A stretch of 64,000 nucleotides of DNA from Mixophyes australis. Lineage: Eukaryota; Chordata; Amphibia; Anura; Limnodynastidae. A program made the translations under genes and the position numbers. The DNA is taken from the NCBI GenBank assembly GCA_036250195.1, contig JAVHZZ010000007.1, positions 158,796,399 through 158,860,398 of the forward strand, given 5' to 3'. Positions 1 to 26,633 of this stretch are shown in pieces. Under the pieces are notes generated by a model. It searched no databases. It was not told the DNA's origin and saw nothing but the letters and a program-made list of their open reading frames with translations. Each line of letters opens with the position of its first letter. The stretch's first letter is position 1.

Positions 1-219
1 TGGACAGTTAATTATTATTATGTGACATGTTATCTAGTGAATAGGGACATTGTTAGTTATTGTAGTTATTGTAGTGTGGGAATACTTATCACGCTTACTA
101 AGGTTCAAAACATATAGTCAGATTTCCCTGCACAGTGTGGTACATGGTTCCTCCAAAACGAAATACTGTATTAATACTTCGGTTATGGGACCCCCCCCCC
201 CTCTTGTGTTTCCTTTCAG

Positions 220-395
220 GGGATCTGGGTTACTATCAATTTAATGACATTTGGTGCAGTGTAAGTAACGCTGCTCCATGTAGAATTTACCACATACAAT
301 GACACAGTTTTTATTTCCCCCCTGTGTGTCCCCCTTTTATTTCTGTAACTGTTTCCTGTCAATTAATCTCAATAAAAGTTATTTTCTATAGAAGA
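220..395 (+). other. possible terminal exon of a rightward gene
   Basis: A pyrimidine tract and acceptor TTTCAG|GGG at 219/220 are followed by stop codons in all frames and by AATAAA at 371-376 with a T-rich tail. This could be the 3' end of a plus-strand transcript entering from the left. The coding part is too short to identify, and a chance match is likely. Confidence 0.18.
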
Positions 396-553
396 CTCAG
401 TAGTCTACAGCTCAACAGAGAAGTCCTGTAAAGAGCCCAGTTCAGGTGACTGCAGCATAATGCAGAGAGTATCAGGTGAGCACCTGGGGGCTCCTGTAGC
501 CCAGACCCCCCTGTATGGTCATGTGATGGGATCCGCGGGTGCTCTGCTCTCAC

Positions 554-665
554 CTGGCTCCTCCCTGCGGGGCTCAGCCAACCACACATCCCACAATGCA
601 TCGGGAAACTATGAGGCTTCTGATTGGAGGAAGATCACATGATAGCTCAGGCCCTGATTGGCTCT
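554..665 (-). promoter_or_regulatory. possible leftward promoter and non-coding first exon
   Basis: Read on the minus strand there are two CCAATCAG boxes (about 617-660), a GCATTGTGGGA element like a ZNF143 half site (about 591-601), and a good donor CCAG|GTGAGA at 554. In humans the next gene beyond MUC13 is ITGB5, transcribed the same way, but I recognise no itgb5 coding exon here. Confidence 0.22.
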
Positions 666-762
666 GAAGTAGTCAGGTGACAGCAGGAGACACTTAGCAA
701 AGCAGGGACTGGGCTCCTCCCTAGCGTGTAATATGGGGGAGAGTACAGGGTGGTGGGGGCAG

Positions 763-787
763 ATATATATATATATATATATATATA
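763..787. repeat. (TA)n microsatellite
   Basis: A pure alternating TA run of about 25 bp, next to the start of an interspersed repeat. Confidence 0.9.
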
Positions 788-789
788 CA

Positions 790-1345
790 AGTTAACCCGT
801 GCATGATACTCATGCATTCTAGTCAAATCAAGCTACTTAAGGTCTTAAAAAGGTTCTTGTCATGCATTTGGACCTAGCCCAGGCCTCCTCAGGGGAAGAG
901 CGTTACTTCCCGACGCAAGCGGCCTTTTTAATGTGTGTTCATGAGGTAAAATTACCTCACGAAAATGAGTTTGACCCCTCAACTCGTAAGTTTAGCCTTT
1001 ACTACCCCTCCCACGGGGGGAAGGGGGGATGATGGAAGTTAACTGACTTGACTATTCTAATTTTTTTGTCAAATAATGTCAGTATACTAAATTTCAGGTC
1101 AATTGGATGAGCCCTTTCTGAGAAAATAGTTTTTCCCACACACACACACTAACGCACGCCTCTACACATGTGTGTTCATGAGGTAAAATTACCTCACGAA
1201 AATGAGTTTGAGCCCTACCAAATTTCAGCCCTTTTTGAATTTTTTCCCCACACACACTAAGAATTTAGTAGGTCAGTGTATAACTCCGCCCAGCAGGTGG
1301 CGCTGCAACTTGGGTTTTTTTTTTTCACACACAGACGCCACTAAG
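790..1345. repeat. interspersed repeat with internal 44-bp direct repeat
   Basis: The same 44 bp (starting ATGTGTGTTCATGAGGTAAA) occurs at 931-974 and 1168-1211 with no mismatch seen. The rest is low-complexity, with CA-rich and T-rich tracts. The family is not recognised. Confidence 0.5.
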
Positions 1346-1403
1346 CATTTATATTTTAGATACACCCCACAGACTGCACTAACCCCCCCCCTCCCCCTGC
1401 ACC

Positions 1404-1463
1404 ATGTTCTCTGGGAGCCTGTTCCTGCCTGGGCTCTGTTCCTGCCCGCACTGCCATCTGCAG
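1404..1463 (+). other. ATG-to-donor candidate exon, probably spurious
   Basis: CACCATGT opens 20 codons (MFSGSLFLPGLCSCPHCHLQ) that end exactly at a consensus donor CAG|GTAAGT. It has a hydrophobic start but too many Cys and His to look like a standard signal peptide. No partner exon is seen. Confidence 0.12.
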
Positions 1464-2081
1464 GTAAGTGTCAGTGAAATTATAGTACAGTGTATAATGC
1501 AGCACATATTATTAGTGATGTGTAGTGATATTATATTGTAATATCAGTTTTGTCATCGCCGCCAGTTGTCTAACAATATGGTGCCCCCTGTCCTGGTGTG
1601 TCCATAGAAATACCAGTGCCCCCGGCAGCCCGGGCACCATCCATGGAAACAGTGCTGGAGATTGCCCATGAATCTGATCCACTCAAACCTTATTTATAGG
1701 TCATTTGCCCAAATCCCTCAGCCCACACGTGTTATACCCAGAACTGGGACTGTTGGGGTCATGTAATACACAGCTACGGAGATACTGTATACAGTGACTA
1801 TATCTAGGAGCTATTTATAGTTACTGTGTATACAAAGGTACTTATTACAGTGAATATATATATATAATATACAGTGATTCTCATCACTGGCCCATATCTG
1901 TACTTGTGGGGTAAAACCAGCGCTTTGTGCACCCAGCGTATAACTGCAACAGGAAATTATACTCTCTTTATGCCAACACTTCTAAGGGGTAAATTCCCTC
2001 ATGTGGGTCAGTTATAACCTGGATGCAGTGACACCTCTATGGGGTTAATTCTTTCCTGTTGTTAGTTCTCACCAGAGCCCT

Positions 2082-2246
2082 GGGGGTAAATTTATCAAGC
2101 TGCAGGTTGAGATGTTGCCTATAGCAACCAATCAGATTCTAGTTATTTATTTAGTACATTCTGCAAAATGACAGCTAGAACCTGATTGGTTGATATAGGC
2201 AACATCTCCACTTTTTCAAACCTACAATTTAGTAAATGTACCCCCT
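2082..2246. mobile_element. palindromic MITE (CAACCAATCAGATTCTAG family)
   Basis: The two halves are inverted copies: GATGTTGCCTATAGCAACC with AATCAGATTCTAG on the left, and their reverse complement on the right. The ends read GGGGGTAAAT and ATTTACCCCC-like. Related copies are at 5062-5158 (partial) and 42349-42497. Confidence 0.75.
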
Positions 2247-2400
2247 GGGGGTAAATGTATGAAACGTTGATTTCTGCAAGTCGGCAGAAATCGTCGTGAT
2301 TGCAGTGAAAATTTAAAGCGGAAATGGCTTTAAAGGCATTGTTACTCTTTTAATGCCATCAGTGCTTTAAATTTTGACTGCAAACTCGCCAATTGCCAGC
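2246..2400. mobile_element. second foldback repeat abutting the first
   Basis: It begins GGGGGTAAATGTATGAAACG and has imperfect inverted halves (AATTTAAAGC and GCTTTAAATT). Family unknown. Confidence 0.45.
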
Positions 2401-2477
2401 AGGACTGGCCATCTGGCACTTCTGGCAAATGCCACAAGGGCCGATGGCCAGATAGGCCGGTCCGCATGTCCGCCAAG

Positions 2478-2643
2478 CAGCAACACCCTGCGCGCTGCTC
2501 GGCGGTGGAGAATCAGTGACAGCTGCCTATGCGAGCAATCACATGGGACGGCACCTGTCACGTGGTGCTGTCCCATGTGATTGCTCGCATAGGCGGCTGT
2601 CACTGATTCTCCGTCTGCCGGGCAGCGCGCAGAGTGCTGCTGC
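2478..2643. repeat. long near-perfect inverted repeat (hairpin)
   Basis: Arms of about 70-75 bp pair across a loop of a few bases near 2560. The inner arm, GCCTATGCGAGCAATCACAT, is exact; outer parts carry a few mismatches. It behaves like a foldback MITE. Confidence 0.8.
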
Positions 2644-2659
2644 TGGATGTACAAAGGTA

Positions 2660-3350
2660 AGTGTCCCTGTGTGTGTGTGTGTGTGTGTGTAATATGGCTG
2701 TGTGGCAAATAGTGTGTGTGGGGCTATTAGTGTGGCAAATTGTGTGGCAAATAGTGTGTGTGGGGCTATTAGTGTGGCAAATTGTGTGTCTGTGTGAATA
2801 TTAGTGTGGCTGTTTGGCAAATAGTGTGTGTGGCTAATAGTGTGTCTGTGTGGCTAATAGTGTGTCTGTGTATCTAATAGTGTGGCTGTGTGGCTAATAG
2901 TATGTCTGTGTGGCTAATAGTGTGTGTGGCTAATAGTGTGTCTGTGTGGCTAATAGTCTGGCTGTGTGGCAAATAGTGTGTGTGGGGCTATTAGTGTGGC
3001 AAATAGTGTGTGTGGCTAATAGTGTGTCTATGTGGCTAATAGTGTGTGTAGCTAGTAGTATGTCTGTGTGGCAAATAGTGTGTCTGTGTGGCAAATAGTG
3101 TGTCTGTCTGGCTAATAGTGTGTCTGTGTGACTAATAGTGTGGCTAATAGTCTGGCTGTGTGGCAAATAGTGTGTGTGGCTAATAGTGTGTCTATGTGGC
3201 TAATAGTGTTTCTGTGTGGCAAATAGCGTGTCTGTGTGGCTAATAGCGTGTCTGTGTGGCTAATAGTCTGGCTTATAGTCTGGCTGTGTGGCAAATAGTG
3301 TGTGTTGCAAATAGTGTGTCTATGTGGCTAATAGTGTGTCTGTGTGGCCC
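2660..3350. repeat. minisatellite, variable unit of about 18-22 bp
   Basis: Irregular tandem copies of a GTGTGTCTGTGTGGCTAATA type, with GGCAAATAGT variants. Open frames across it are a consequence of the repeat. Confidence 0.85.
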
Positions 3351-6136
3351 CATGTTGCTATAGTGTGCGTGTGTGTGCGCGCGTGCAGAATTTTAATATA
3401 ATATGTGAGGGAAGGGAGGATCTTAATATAGTGTGGGAGGTATGCTATTTAATGGTGGAGTGTAGGTGGGGGCTAATAATTTAAGGTGAGGTGACGGAAC
3501 CTTTAATTTAATGCTGGGGTGGTTCAGGGCTATCAGTTGAATATGGGGCTGATTTTGGGGAGGAGGTCTATTTATTAAATGTGAATATGAATTATTTATT
3601 GTCGGGGATGGTTGTGGAAAATGGCTATATTTATTAAACTTTAATGCTATTTAATTTATTGCTGGGATTGTTTGGAGGGAGGAAAATATGTTTTGAGTAA
3701 ATGGGTATACTGTTAATTTAATGTTGGGGAAATAGGTCTACTTATTAAATGTGAATATTATTATTGTGGGGACTGGAGGGAGGCCTAATTATAAAACGTG
3801 AGTGCTATTGTTTTAACACCGGGGCTGGTTGGAGTTTTCTAAATCTCATGTACCCATTTTTTTTTTTTCAAAATAGGGCATCCAATATTCCAGGATCAAG
3901 ACAAGAATGAACTTAGCTAAAGAAACCAGCTGCTACAAGTGGTGAAAGTGACCAAGACAGGTAGGAGAGAGCAGGACAGTCTGCCAACTGTCCTGAATCT
4001 GGTGGGGCAGTCCTAAATTTGGGTGACTGTCTCCCTTAGTCAGGATTTGGTCCAACTGCAAGGACAGTTGGGAGGTATGTCCCGCTTCACAACGTACTGC
4101 TTGTGGAGGCAAAGCTGTGTGCTTCTAACAATAGTGCCTGTGTATTTGTCTAAAATGATAACTGTAATGTATTATTATAATGTATGTATCAATGCCCCAT
4201 GTTGGCCACACCCACAACACGATGAGGTCACGCCCTGTTCGGCGCCGCCGCTGCGCGGCAGAACGTATTTTCTTTCCTGCTGGAACTGAGGTGGGCCTGT
4301 GTACTTTAAATGCCAAGGCTGATTTTTAGTCCCAGTCCGGCCCTGCCATGGTCTTTACAAACTCCAAATCTCACTGTAGTGGAATTGTTACATATAAGTT
4401 GTATTTCACATGGAAAAAACTGATTGAGAAGAAACAGTCTGAAAAATAGAATAATTTAATGACAAAGAGAAGTAAATAGTCCAGAGAGCTCACAATCTAC
4501 GGACGATCAGTCAGACAAAAGTTTTTCCTTTGCTACGACTAAGAATGGATTAATGAATTGTTGTAATGAGAGAAACATTCATTCAATGTGTTGGGTTCAG
4601 ATACTTCACCAATTATTTACTATTAATAATATAACAACAACATAACAAACATTGACAATATTTACAATAAAACACAACAGTAGATGAATGTAATGGAAGC
4701 TCAGATGGGCATCCAGAATATATATGTAGTCACACGTCCGCGTACCTCTCAGCTGTCCTTGAAAGGGGCGGAGCTTACACCTAATTGGATGTATCTTCCC
4801 TAACAGGTGGGTGTAATTGGGTGGAAAGTGGGTGTGTTTGGACAGACAAGGGGTGTGGCTTATTTTGTCCCCATTTTGCCTGGATAAATGTTTGAAGTGA
4901 TCGGATCAGGTACAAAACAAGCGCAATACCCAAACAGACACTGGATCACTATTGGGCATCCTCATCAAGAGAATATGGTCGCTATAGGTCTACGTGTGCT
5001 GTCATCTTACAGCCATCCTAACAGTCCCCATGTGGGCCAGAAATTACCCAAACGTTCGACCTAAGGGGTAAATTTATCAAAACTTCTAAAAAGTTAAAGC
5101 AACCAATCGGATTCTAGTTATCATTTTATAGTGGTAGCTATGGGCAACATCTCCACCATTCTATATATATATATATGTGAGTGTGTTTCCATAGTATGAC
5201 CCATGAACAAGGTGTTGTCCTCTGTTATCAGACATTTTGGCACTTAGCGGCTCCCTGCAACAGACAGGAATTCAGTATGTATAGAAATAAATCAGAGAAT
5301 TACCTCCTGTATTCTGCTACGTCACTGTGTACACTTATACTAACAGCTCCATTGTATTTTGATATATTTTATATATACGTGTTTTATGTTTCTTTAAACC
5401 AGCACAATTACTTTATCGGACCGATCTATAAGATACAAAGTTGAGGTCGGCTCAGGCTCTATAATTGAAGCCGCCTCCGATATATTACAGCCAGTTACAG
5501 TCTTAACTTACTCAATCAAAATTTAAGGTTTCAAATAAATTACAGGAAATAATAAACTCATATAAACCAGGTTCTGAACATCAAGTTCAACATGGTCTCT
5601 GTGACCGGTCCTGTAGGAGGTCCGACGGCTCCAGCGCTGGCCTGTGAAGTGGGAGTTTCCCTCTGTAGGATTTCAGATTCACTAAGTGCTGGAAAACGAA
5701 TCCCCCCGTCTTCTTATTCATTCAGCTAAAGGGACTTATTGTACCTGCCAATAAGTTCAGTGCTTATAATATAACATTACAATCTCAATGTTCAACCGTT
5801 CAAATACAAAATTTAATAAGGCCTCGTTGCTGTCGAGAGTCTCTAATCTTCAAGTTAAACATAACGTTAAGAAGTTTTAATTAAGAAAAGAAACAATACA
5901 GGAACCAATATTAACCTTAAACTTATACTCTAAATACTAACCCTTTCCTCTCCCTAACAGTAACCCGGGTCCTGGATCTGAACCTACAGCAAGTTTTATC
6001 ACCTTATTTATCATTCGTCTTCCGATCACTGCGCTATTAATTGCAGAAATAAAAAAATAATAATTTGTTGCTGAAACTTATTAAAGCAACATCGCAGGTA
6101 GCGGGATTAGCAATAAAAGTATAAGAAAAAATTGGA
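3351..6136. other. intergenic, no gene recognised
   Basis: Degenerate AT-rich repeats (3400-3850), a partial copy of the palindromic MITE (5062-5158) and a short TA run (about 5163-5175). A small GC-rich patch near 4240-4262 has no associated gene signals. Nothing else supported. Confidence 0.6.
5062..5158. mobile_element. partial palindromic MITE
   Basis: Matches the family at 2082-2246: GGGGTAAATTTATCA, then AGCAACCAATCGGATTCTAG, then GGGCAACATCTCCACC. The middle is shortened. Confidence 0.6.
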
Positions 6137-6459
6137 TTTATTTTAAAAATTAAATACAGGGAAGTAGGCGACATTGAATGCCAGCACAACTGCCATTGGG
6201 CAAGTAACCACCAGTAACATCTTTCTTAAATTGGGTGAAACGAAACCGAGATCCAACACTGGTGAAATCCTATATCCCTGGACCTAACCCGCACCCTAAT
6301 CCAGACCTTAATAATCCTGACACAGACTCTTTTGTACCAGTGTAAACATTGTTACTCTTCAGAAAACTTGATACATTGTAGTTCTGAGATACAGTTACAA
6401 GTTTCCCCCGAGAAGGGAGATCGGGGTCCATTCATGTCCTAAAGCCGCCCTGTGTGCAC
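6137..6459 (-). terminator. muc13: muc13 3' UTR with polyadenylation signal
   Basis: The sense strand has AATAAA at 6142-6137, about 320 bp after the stop, followed by a T-rich stretch. I see no closer AATAAA. Cleavage is therefore expected near 6115-6130. Confidence 0.5.
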
Positions 6460-20907
<14,448 letters not shown>

Positions 20908-20954
20908 TGTTCTGTTGCGACCTCGCTGAGAAATGACGGATGTTTGAGGACTCT

Positions 20955-20982
20955 TCATCTTTAAGCTGCACAAAGGTCCAGA
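20955..20982 (-). promoter_or_regulatory. candidate muc13 core promoter with HNF4-type site
   Basis: About 65-75 bp upstream of the muc13 ATG lies CAAAGGTCCA (20971-20980, plus strand), an HNF4-like direct-repeat site. Nearer the ATG is a weak TATA-like CTTAAAG (about 20957-20963). HNF4 drives many gut epithelial genes, which would suit muc13. Position and motif are seen; function is inferred. Confidence 0.35.
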
Positions 20983-21569
20983 GTCCATTCTGTCATTGAC
21001 GTCAGAGGCTAATTATGCTCCGGTTAATAATTAGGAGTTTTACTCCAACAGATTCCCAGATGCAAATTCACTTCACACAATAATGGATTTGTTCCTCTAA
21101 AGGATCCATGTTCTATTGTTTATCATCAATGCACCACGGATATCAGCACAACGTAAAACAACACCTGAGAGATGGACATAACCTACAGATCAAACATCAC
21201 CCAGAACTAATGACCCAGCAGGAATAGAAAGAGTTAATCGTAGCTGTTCTGGATAATAAAATATGTTGTGATAAGAGGGGACTTTGTTCCCTCCACTGCC
21301 TCATACTGTGATAACCATCTTTATGGGTACTGATAAGTTACAGGTAATAACTCTTACATGCTGCGATGTCATCACAAAGGTGTGTTCTAGCGGTGAATAC
21401 TGAGAAGCTGACTGTACTCGTATCTTCGCCATCGAGGGCTTACAGGTAGTTTCGTAACTAGTAAACCTCATATCCAATTAATGACCATATTTCGCCATTT
21501 TCAGCAACGTGACATCTGTATTGTACTGTACGCACCATGACACAAGTTATTTGTGAAATACGCCCCTTT

Positions 21570-22850
21570 TCTGGCCCACAGGGTCACCAAGATCTCGTGT
21601 CCTTGTTCTATCCCAGCTAGACTACTGTAACCCTCTGACAACTTTCTGTCTCCTCCACAGACTGACCCCGCTACAGTCCATAATAGACACCACTGCCATC
21701 ACCAAGACCCCTCTCTCCACCAGCCCGTCCCCCCAGCCCAGGGCTGCCAAGAGGAATTCAGGGCCCCGGTACAACAAATTCATGGGGCCCCCCTTATAGT
21801 TGAGTATGGTAAAAAAAAATGGGCCGCCTTACAGCGCCGCTAAATTTTTCGGAAGTGTGGTCATGCATTTGAGGGCGTGGCAAATGCGCCATTGGGGGCG
21901 TGGCCAACACATCAAAATCACTAGGCTCTCAATTCGCCCGAGCGTCACATATGTCCAAGCACTCGTGACTTTCAGGACATCTAGAACCACAGTGTAGTAT
22001 AGAAACAATGCAGTGTGTACACAAAGAGTTCAGTCTTGGCCTGCACCTTACATTGGGCACAACACTTACCAAAAATTGACATTGTCCCTACTAGAATCAC
22101 AACATTTCACACACTCTGCTGCTCTTCTCACTTTTACCACATGTGGCTGCTGCTTTCTTTAGTTGCGGCTTGTCTGGATCCCACTGTGCCATGCTGCCCA
22201 CCCTTTTTTAACCCCACTGTGCCCCCCCTCATTTTTAACCCTTCTGCCATGCTGCCCCCCCCCCCCCCCGTTTTTTAACCCCTCTGTGCCCCCCCTCATT
22301 TTCCTCCCTTCACTTACCTTTTCTCCTTTCTTGGTCCTTTCTGCTGCTCTGTGCTCCATTGCTCCAGACTGACTGAATGCTGGGCATGACATGATGACAT
22401 CACACCCGGCATTCAGACAGTCTGAATGGAGCACAGAGCAGCAGAGAGGAGGGATGCCGGCTCCGCGATCAGATGAGTATGGTGGTTTGTTTTTTTAAAC
22501 TACCCTGCTCCCCCACCAACGACGAGCCCCCCCCCCCCCCCCACCGCCAAAAAAAAAAAAAAAAAAAAACGTTTAAAAAAAAAAGAAAGAAAAAATCGGC
22601 AGCGCAAGGCCCGGGTAATTAATACCCACCCCCCCTCTCGGCAGCCCTGCCCCAACCATAGAGATAAAACTCTATTCTTAACTGAACACCACTTAATGAA
22701 TCCCGCAGGACTTCTCTACAACTGTCCCGGGAACTCTTCACCTCACTCTGTCAGACTCTCCTCCAGTTTTCTCACCGTCCTCAGAGTCCTCAGCTTCTTG
22801 TGCTCAGTGACATTAGAGCTCTTCCATTAATCAGATGTTCTCTCTGCCCC
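21570..22850 (+). mobile_element. L2/CR1-like LINE fragment, split by a hAT-like insertion
   Basis: 21590-21730 carries a trace of LDYCN followed by LHRLTPLQSIIDT on the plus strand, typical of L2/CR1 reverse-transcriptase ends. It is interrupted at 21739-22649 and seems to continue after 22658. Confidence 0.5.
21739..22649. mobile_element. hAT-like non-autonomous element with 8-bp target duplication
   Basis: The ends CAGGGCTGCCAAG and (inverse) CAGGGCTGCCGAG match with one difference. The flanks CCCCAGCC and CCCCAACC form an 8-bp duplication with one difference. The CAGGG end and 8-bp duplication fit hAT. Inside are C-rich and A-rich runs and a short inverted segment around 22370-22430, with no transposase. 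Confidence 0.65.
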
Positions 22851-25800
22851 TGCATTACACATTACACATAAAACATGAAAATGAAGATACTAAACTAACT
22901 AAATAACAGAAATACATCATAAAGCATAATACAGAACATATAAGGTGCAAAGGATAATGACATCAGAACAGACAGGAAGAAAGTGGAGCCTGTGACATGC
23001 TGTTATGAACCCCACAATCAGCGACTGATAACCCCTATACAGGACCTATGGAGCAGGATGGTTATCACCATTAGCAGCCGCCTTTCCCAGAACCACACTG
23101 TTCACTGGTACTCGGATGCCCCCTGGACTTGATCCCAGCAGTGTATAGTTGGTATCAGCTGTGAGTGAGGGAGAGTCAGGGGGACTCGCGGTTATGGAGC
23201 TACACGCAGAGAAACCAAGATAAACAGAACACAGAAGAGAAGAGGCCGGGTCAGAGGGTAGGAGAGGTACATAGGGTCAGTATACAGGCAGAGAGCTCAA
23301 GGACAGGCAGTGACCCAACAGCAAGGTCCAGTGAATGTAGCCAAGGTCAAACACAGACATCCAGCAACAGAAGGTATATCAACCTATATATAACAAAGGT
23401 ACATGAACTAGCTCAGGTAAACCTAAAATCAGCAAGACAATAATGGCAATGATTGTATCTATGTAGTTCCTGGCCAATCAGCTGCTGGGTAAAAATCATG
23501 TGAGCAGAGAATGTTGACTGATCAGCTGATAGATAGTATGCAGTAATGAGTCTTGCAAGAGCTGATAAATCACCTGCAATGTGGAATTCCTGTTAGCAGC
23601 TCAGGAAGTAGGATGAGTATCTGTTCTTAGCCAACTCCAGTGCACAGAGACACAGCAATTCTGACAGAGAGCAGATTCTGGAATCGGGGCCATCTTTCCA
23701 ACTGGGCACGATGGGTAGGTGCTATTAAAGTAATTCTATCGTTTTCAAATAAGCATTGCATAGGCGATTGTATTGTGTTTCCAACACACAAAGTGGTTTA
23801 TTTTAGGAGATGTAAATAGTTAACAGTTCAATACATTATTATATTATGATACAGTACAGTACAGCCAATACCAAAAGATACATACATACCGCTGCGCTTG
23901 CATGCGCTCCCACGGGCACCAGTGAACAGTAGTTCACCCTTGAATACTGTGGTCAGAGAATGACTGAAGCTACTAGGAGCGCAGCTATGATTGTATATAC
24001 ATTCAGTGTTACAGAGAGAACAATGCAGATGACGTGGCTTGCTTCTATAGGTCCACACTTCGGGTGGGTCCAGGGTAAGCAGGTCATAGGCTAGTTCAAA
24101 CAACCCCCTCAAAGGCTGAGGTCAACATTCCAGATGATTCTCCCGCTCAGAAACCAGTTACAACTAGTCCATTATTATTTTACAGTCTGATATCAATCTG
24201 ACAAGATATTGCCTAACATCAATAACTAGAGTATGCAATATGCGATCTCTTCGGCGATGGAACTGGAGAGTTGCTGATGAATAGGGGAATAAAATGATAT
24301 CAGACATGACACATTTCCTATAACCTGAACCTTAAATAACACTGAAGTGTACATATAATCTTAATATATAAACTAATAATAAACTAAATACTATCTGCTC
24401 ATAAATTACTGTATAATGGAACCAATATGAATATGATAATTTCCGCATATAATTTCCGCATATGGTGCTGCAGAATATTTCGGCTCTCTATAAATAAACA
24501 ACAGTAATATTACAAGTATTTTTCCAATGCAGGAAACTGACTCTGTGAATACTGTTCAGATATTTTCTTGGTTTTCACAATCCGGAACCTGGACACAGAA
24601 ATACAGACGTTGATGTAATGTACAATATAAAACTTCTTCCTTATGAGAGGGAATTAACCAGTAATCTGACCTAACAATCTAATAATAGAAAAGACAGATA
24701 AGCGTTTAGATCTGATGTCACGCAGTGCTGTTTCCTGGCTCTGGATGGTGTCGGCAGCTGAGAAGCCAGAGAGTAGATTATTGTCCTGAGATCTGTATCT
24801 GGTCGCACACAGACCGGTCCTGACGCTGGGCTTCACCCACAAGATCACGTTATTGCAGTTCCAGGGATATATCAGAGGCAGCAACTGACCTGTTCGGCTG
24901 TCCTGGAGAGGAACAGTGTGATGGGAAGAGACTGTGGGAGATGTTTTTAATTTATAATAAAGGCTCATTAGAAAATTATATATCTTGTCTCTGTGGCTGG
25001 ATCATGTAGAAATAACTAATTGTAGATATTTACTTTAATTAGGGGTGCAGGGTACCTCTGTATATCATCTCAAATGTACTGATTCTTCCATATTGTGCTG
25101 TTTTATGAAACTATCTGGAGACGGGTAATCTCATGTTAATTAGACCTTTTCATCTCTGAAAAGACTGAATTAGACTGGCTGGTAGACTTCCTATGTGTGT
25201 AAGACTCAGGATACAAGTGATCACAGGTTGATGTGAATTTTGCAAGTTAAATTGTGTTAAATGCAAGATTAGAGAAATGTTATATCCTGATGGTAAACAT
25301 TACATATAAAACCTCAGACGTTGTGGTGCCGCTAGCAGCAATGTAAGAAGGTGTTAAACCCCTCCAGGCTGAGTTATGCGCAGGTTACATGAAGTGCCTA
25401 AGGTGGTTAGAGGGGCAGGAGGCTGGATTACCTCCTGCCAGGGTATCTGTGTAAATCTGTATAAAATGCGGACTGTTTGACCATGTAATGTAGCATTATA
25501 CTATCTGTAACTTCTGGCTAATACCACAGACTATTGTAACTGTCCTTATTAGGACACTTGAGCTAATAAAACATCACTGATTCAAGATCCTGCTTTGACG
25601 CCTAATTACCTGCTGTAATTCCTGTGACCTACAGATTAGACCAATCTAATCCGTTATCCGTCTGTTCTGAGGTTGGGACCCAGCATCCAGCACCAACGCT
25701 CTGCCTGTTACCTGTCCAGTGTGATAGGCCAGGAGGGATACATCCACAGTAACCCTGATCTGAAGGCAAGAGGTCAGGGGTACCAGCCCAGGTGCCCGGC

Positions 25801-26633
25801 GAGGGTGTACACTAGCAGCGAGAGTTACCCAGAAGGAAGCACTTCTAGGTGCCGGTAAAGGAGCCTAGTGGTGGCAGCAGTATAAGCCCCTCCTACTGCG
25901 TTTAGAGGGTCGCAATTTGGGATAAAGAAAATGGGACGGTGGCCAAGTAAGCCCAGCCAGTCCCCAGAAACACGGACAGGGTGACATAGGAGGTCCATCC
26001 TCTCACAGCATCAACAATTCATTTGGACATTCATTCTGGCCCCTACAAAACCGAGTTCTGATAATAATAGGGGAGCTTCGGAGATAAAGAGTAAACAAGA
26101 TAATAATAATATAATAATATATAATATTATAATATAGTTAATAAGATTAAGAGCAAACCCAATAAAGAGTTTGAAACAGTTTTTTCCATTCACTATTTTC
26201 CACCAGGAATAAACTACTGATAATAATGTGGATTACACCCTTTCTTCTAGTCCTGAAGCTCACAGAGCTGTCAGTCAGTCTCCAGCTGAACTACATTGTC
26301 TCACACATTGTTTTTTTTTATCTCTTTCCAAAAGAAAACGAATTCTGCTCAGAGCCATCGCCAGCCCTCGGTACCTGGGGGGTGAAGAGAATTGCAGACC
26401 GGGGCCGGATTACTAACACCAGAGGCAGAGGATGACTGTTAGCGCAGATCAGGGGCACAAATCAGCAATATAGAGACTATAGTGTAACTGCCCCCTGCAG
26501 AGGGCGCTAATAACAGCAGGTTCTCCTCCAGTGCCCCCCATCTTACACCTTTTACCCCCCTCTTTAGTTTTCATATTTATAGACAATAACACAGACCAGC
26601 GGCAGGAAATAATCACATCTGTCTTTATTAATA
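22851..26633. other. intergenic between heg1 and muc13, no gene recognised
   Basis: Open frames at 23165-23443 and 23828-24112 have no splice context or recognised motif. The region is AT-rich with scattered unclassified repeats and a (TAATAA)n-like tract near 26097-26130. Confidence 0.55.
25321..25650 (+). mobile_element. possible LTR-like sequence
   Basis: TATAAAA (25460-25466) is followed about 100 bp later by AATAAA (25565-25570), the layout of a U3-R-U5 LTR. Ends and a primer-binding site are not defined, so this is weak. Confidence 0.22.

Noticed and set aside
4125..4316. Small GC-rich patch (GGCGCCGCCGCTGCGCGGCA) as a CpG promoter
   Set aside because: About 30 bp only, with no start exon or other promoter element.
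23165..23443. 92-aa plus-strand frame in the intergenic region
   Set aside because: Low-complexity polar composition, no splice partner or recognised motif.
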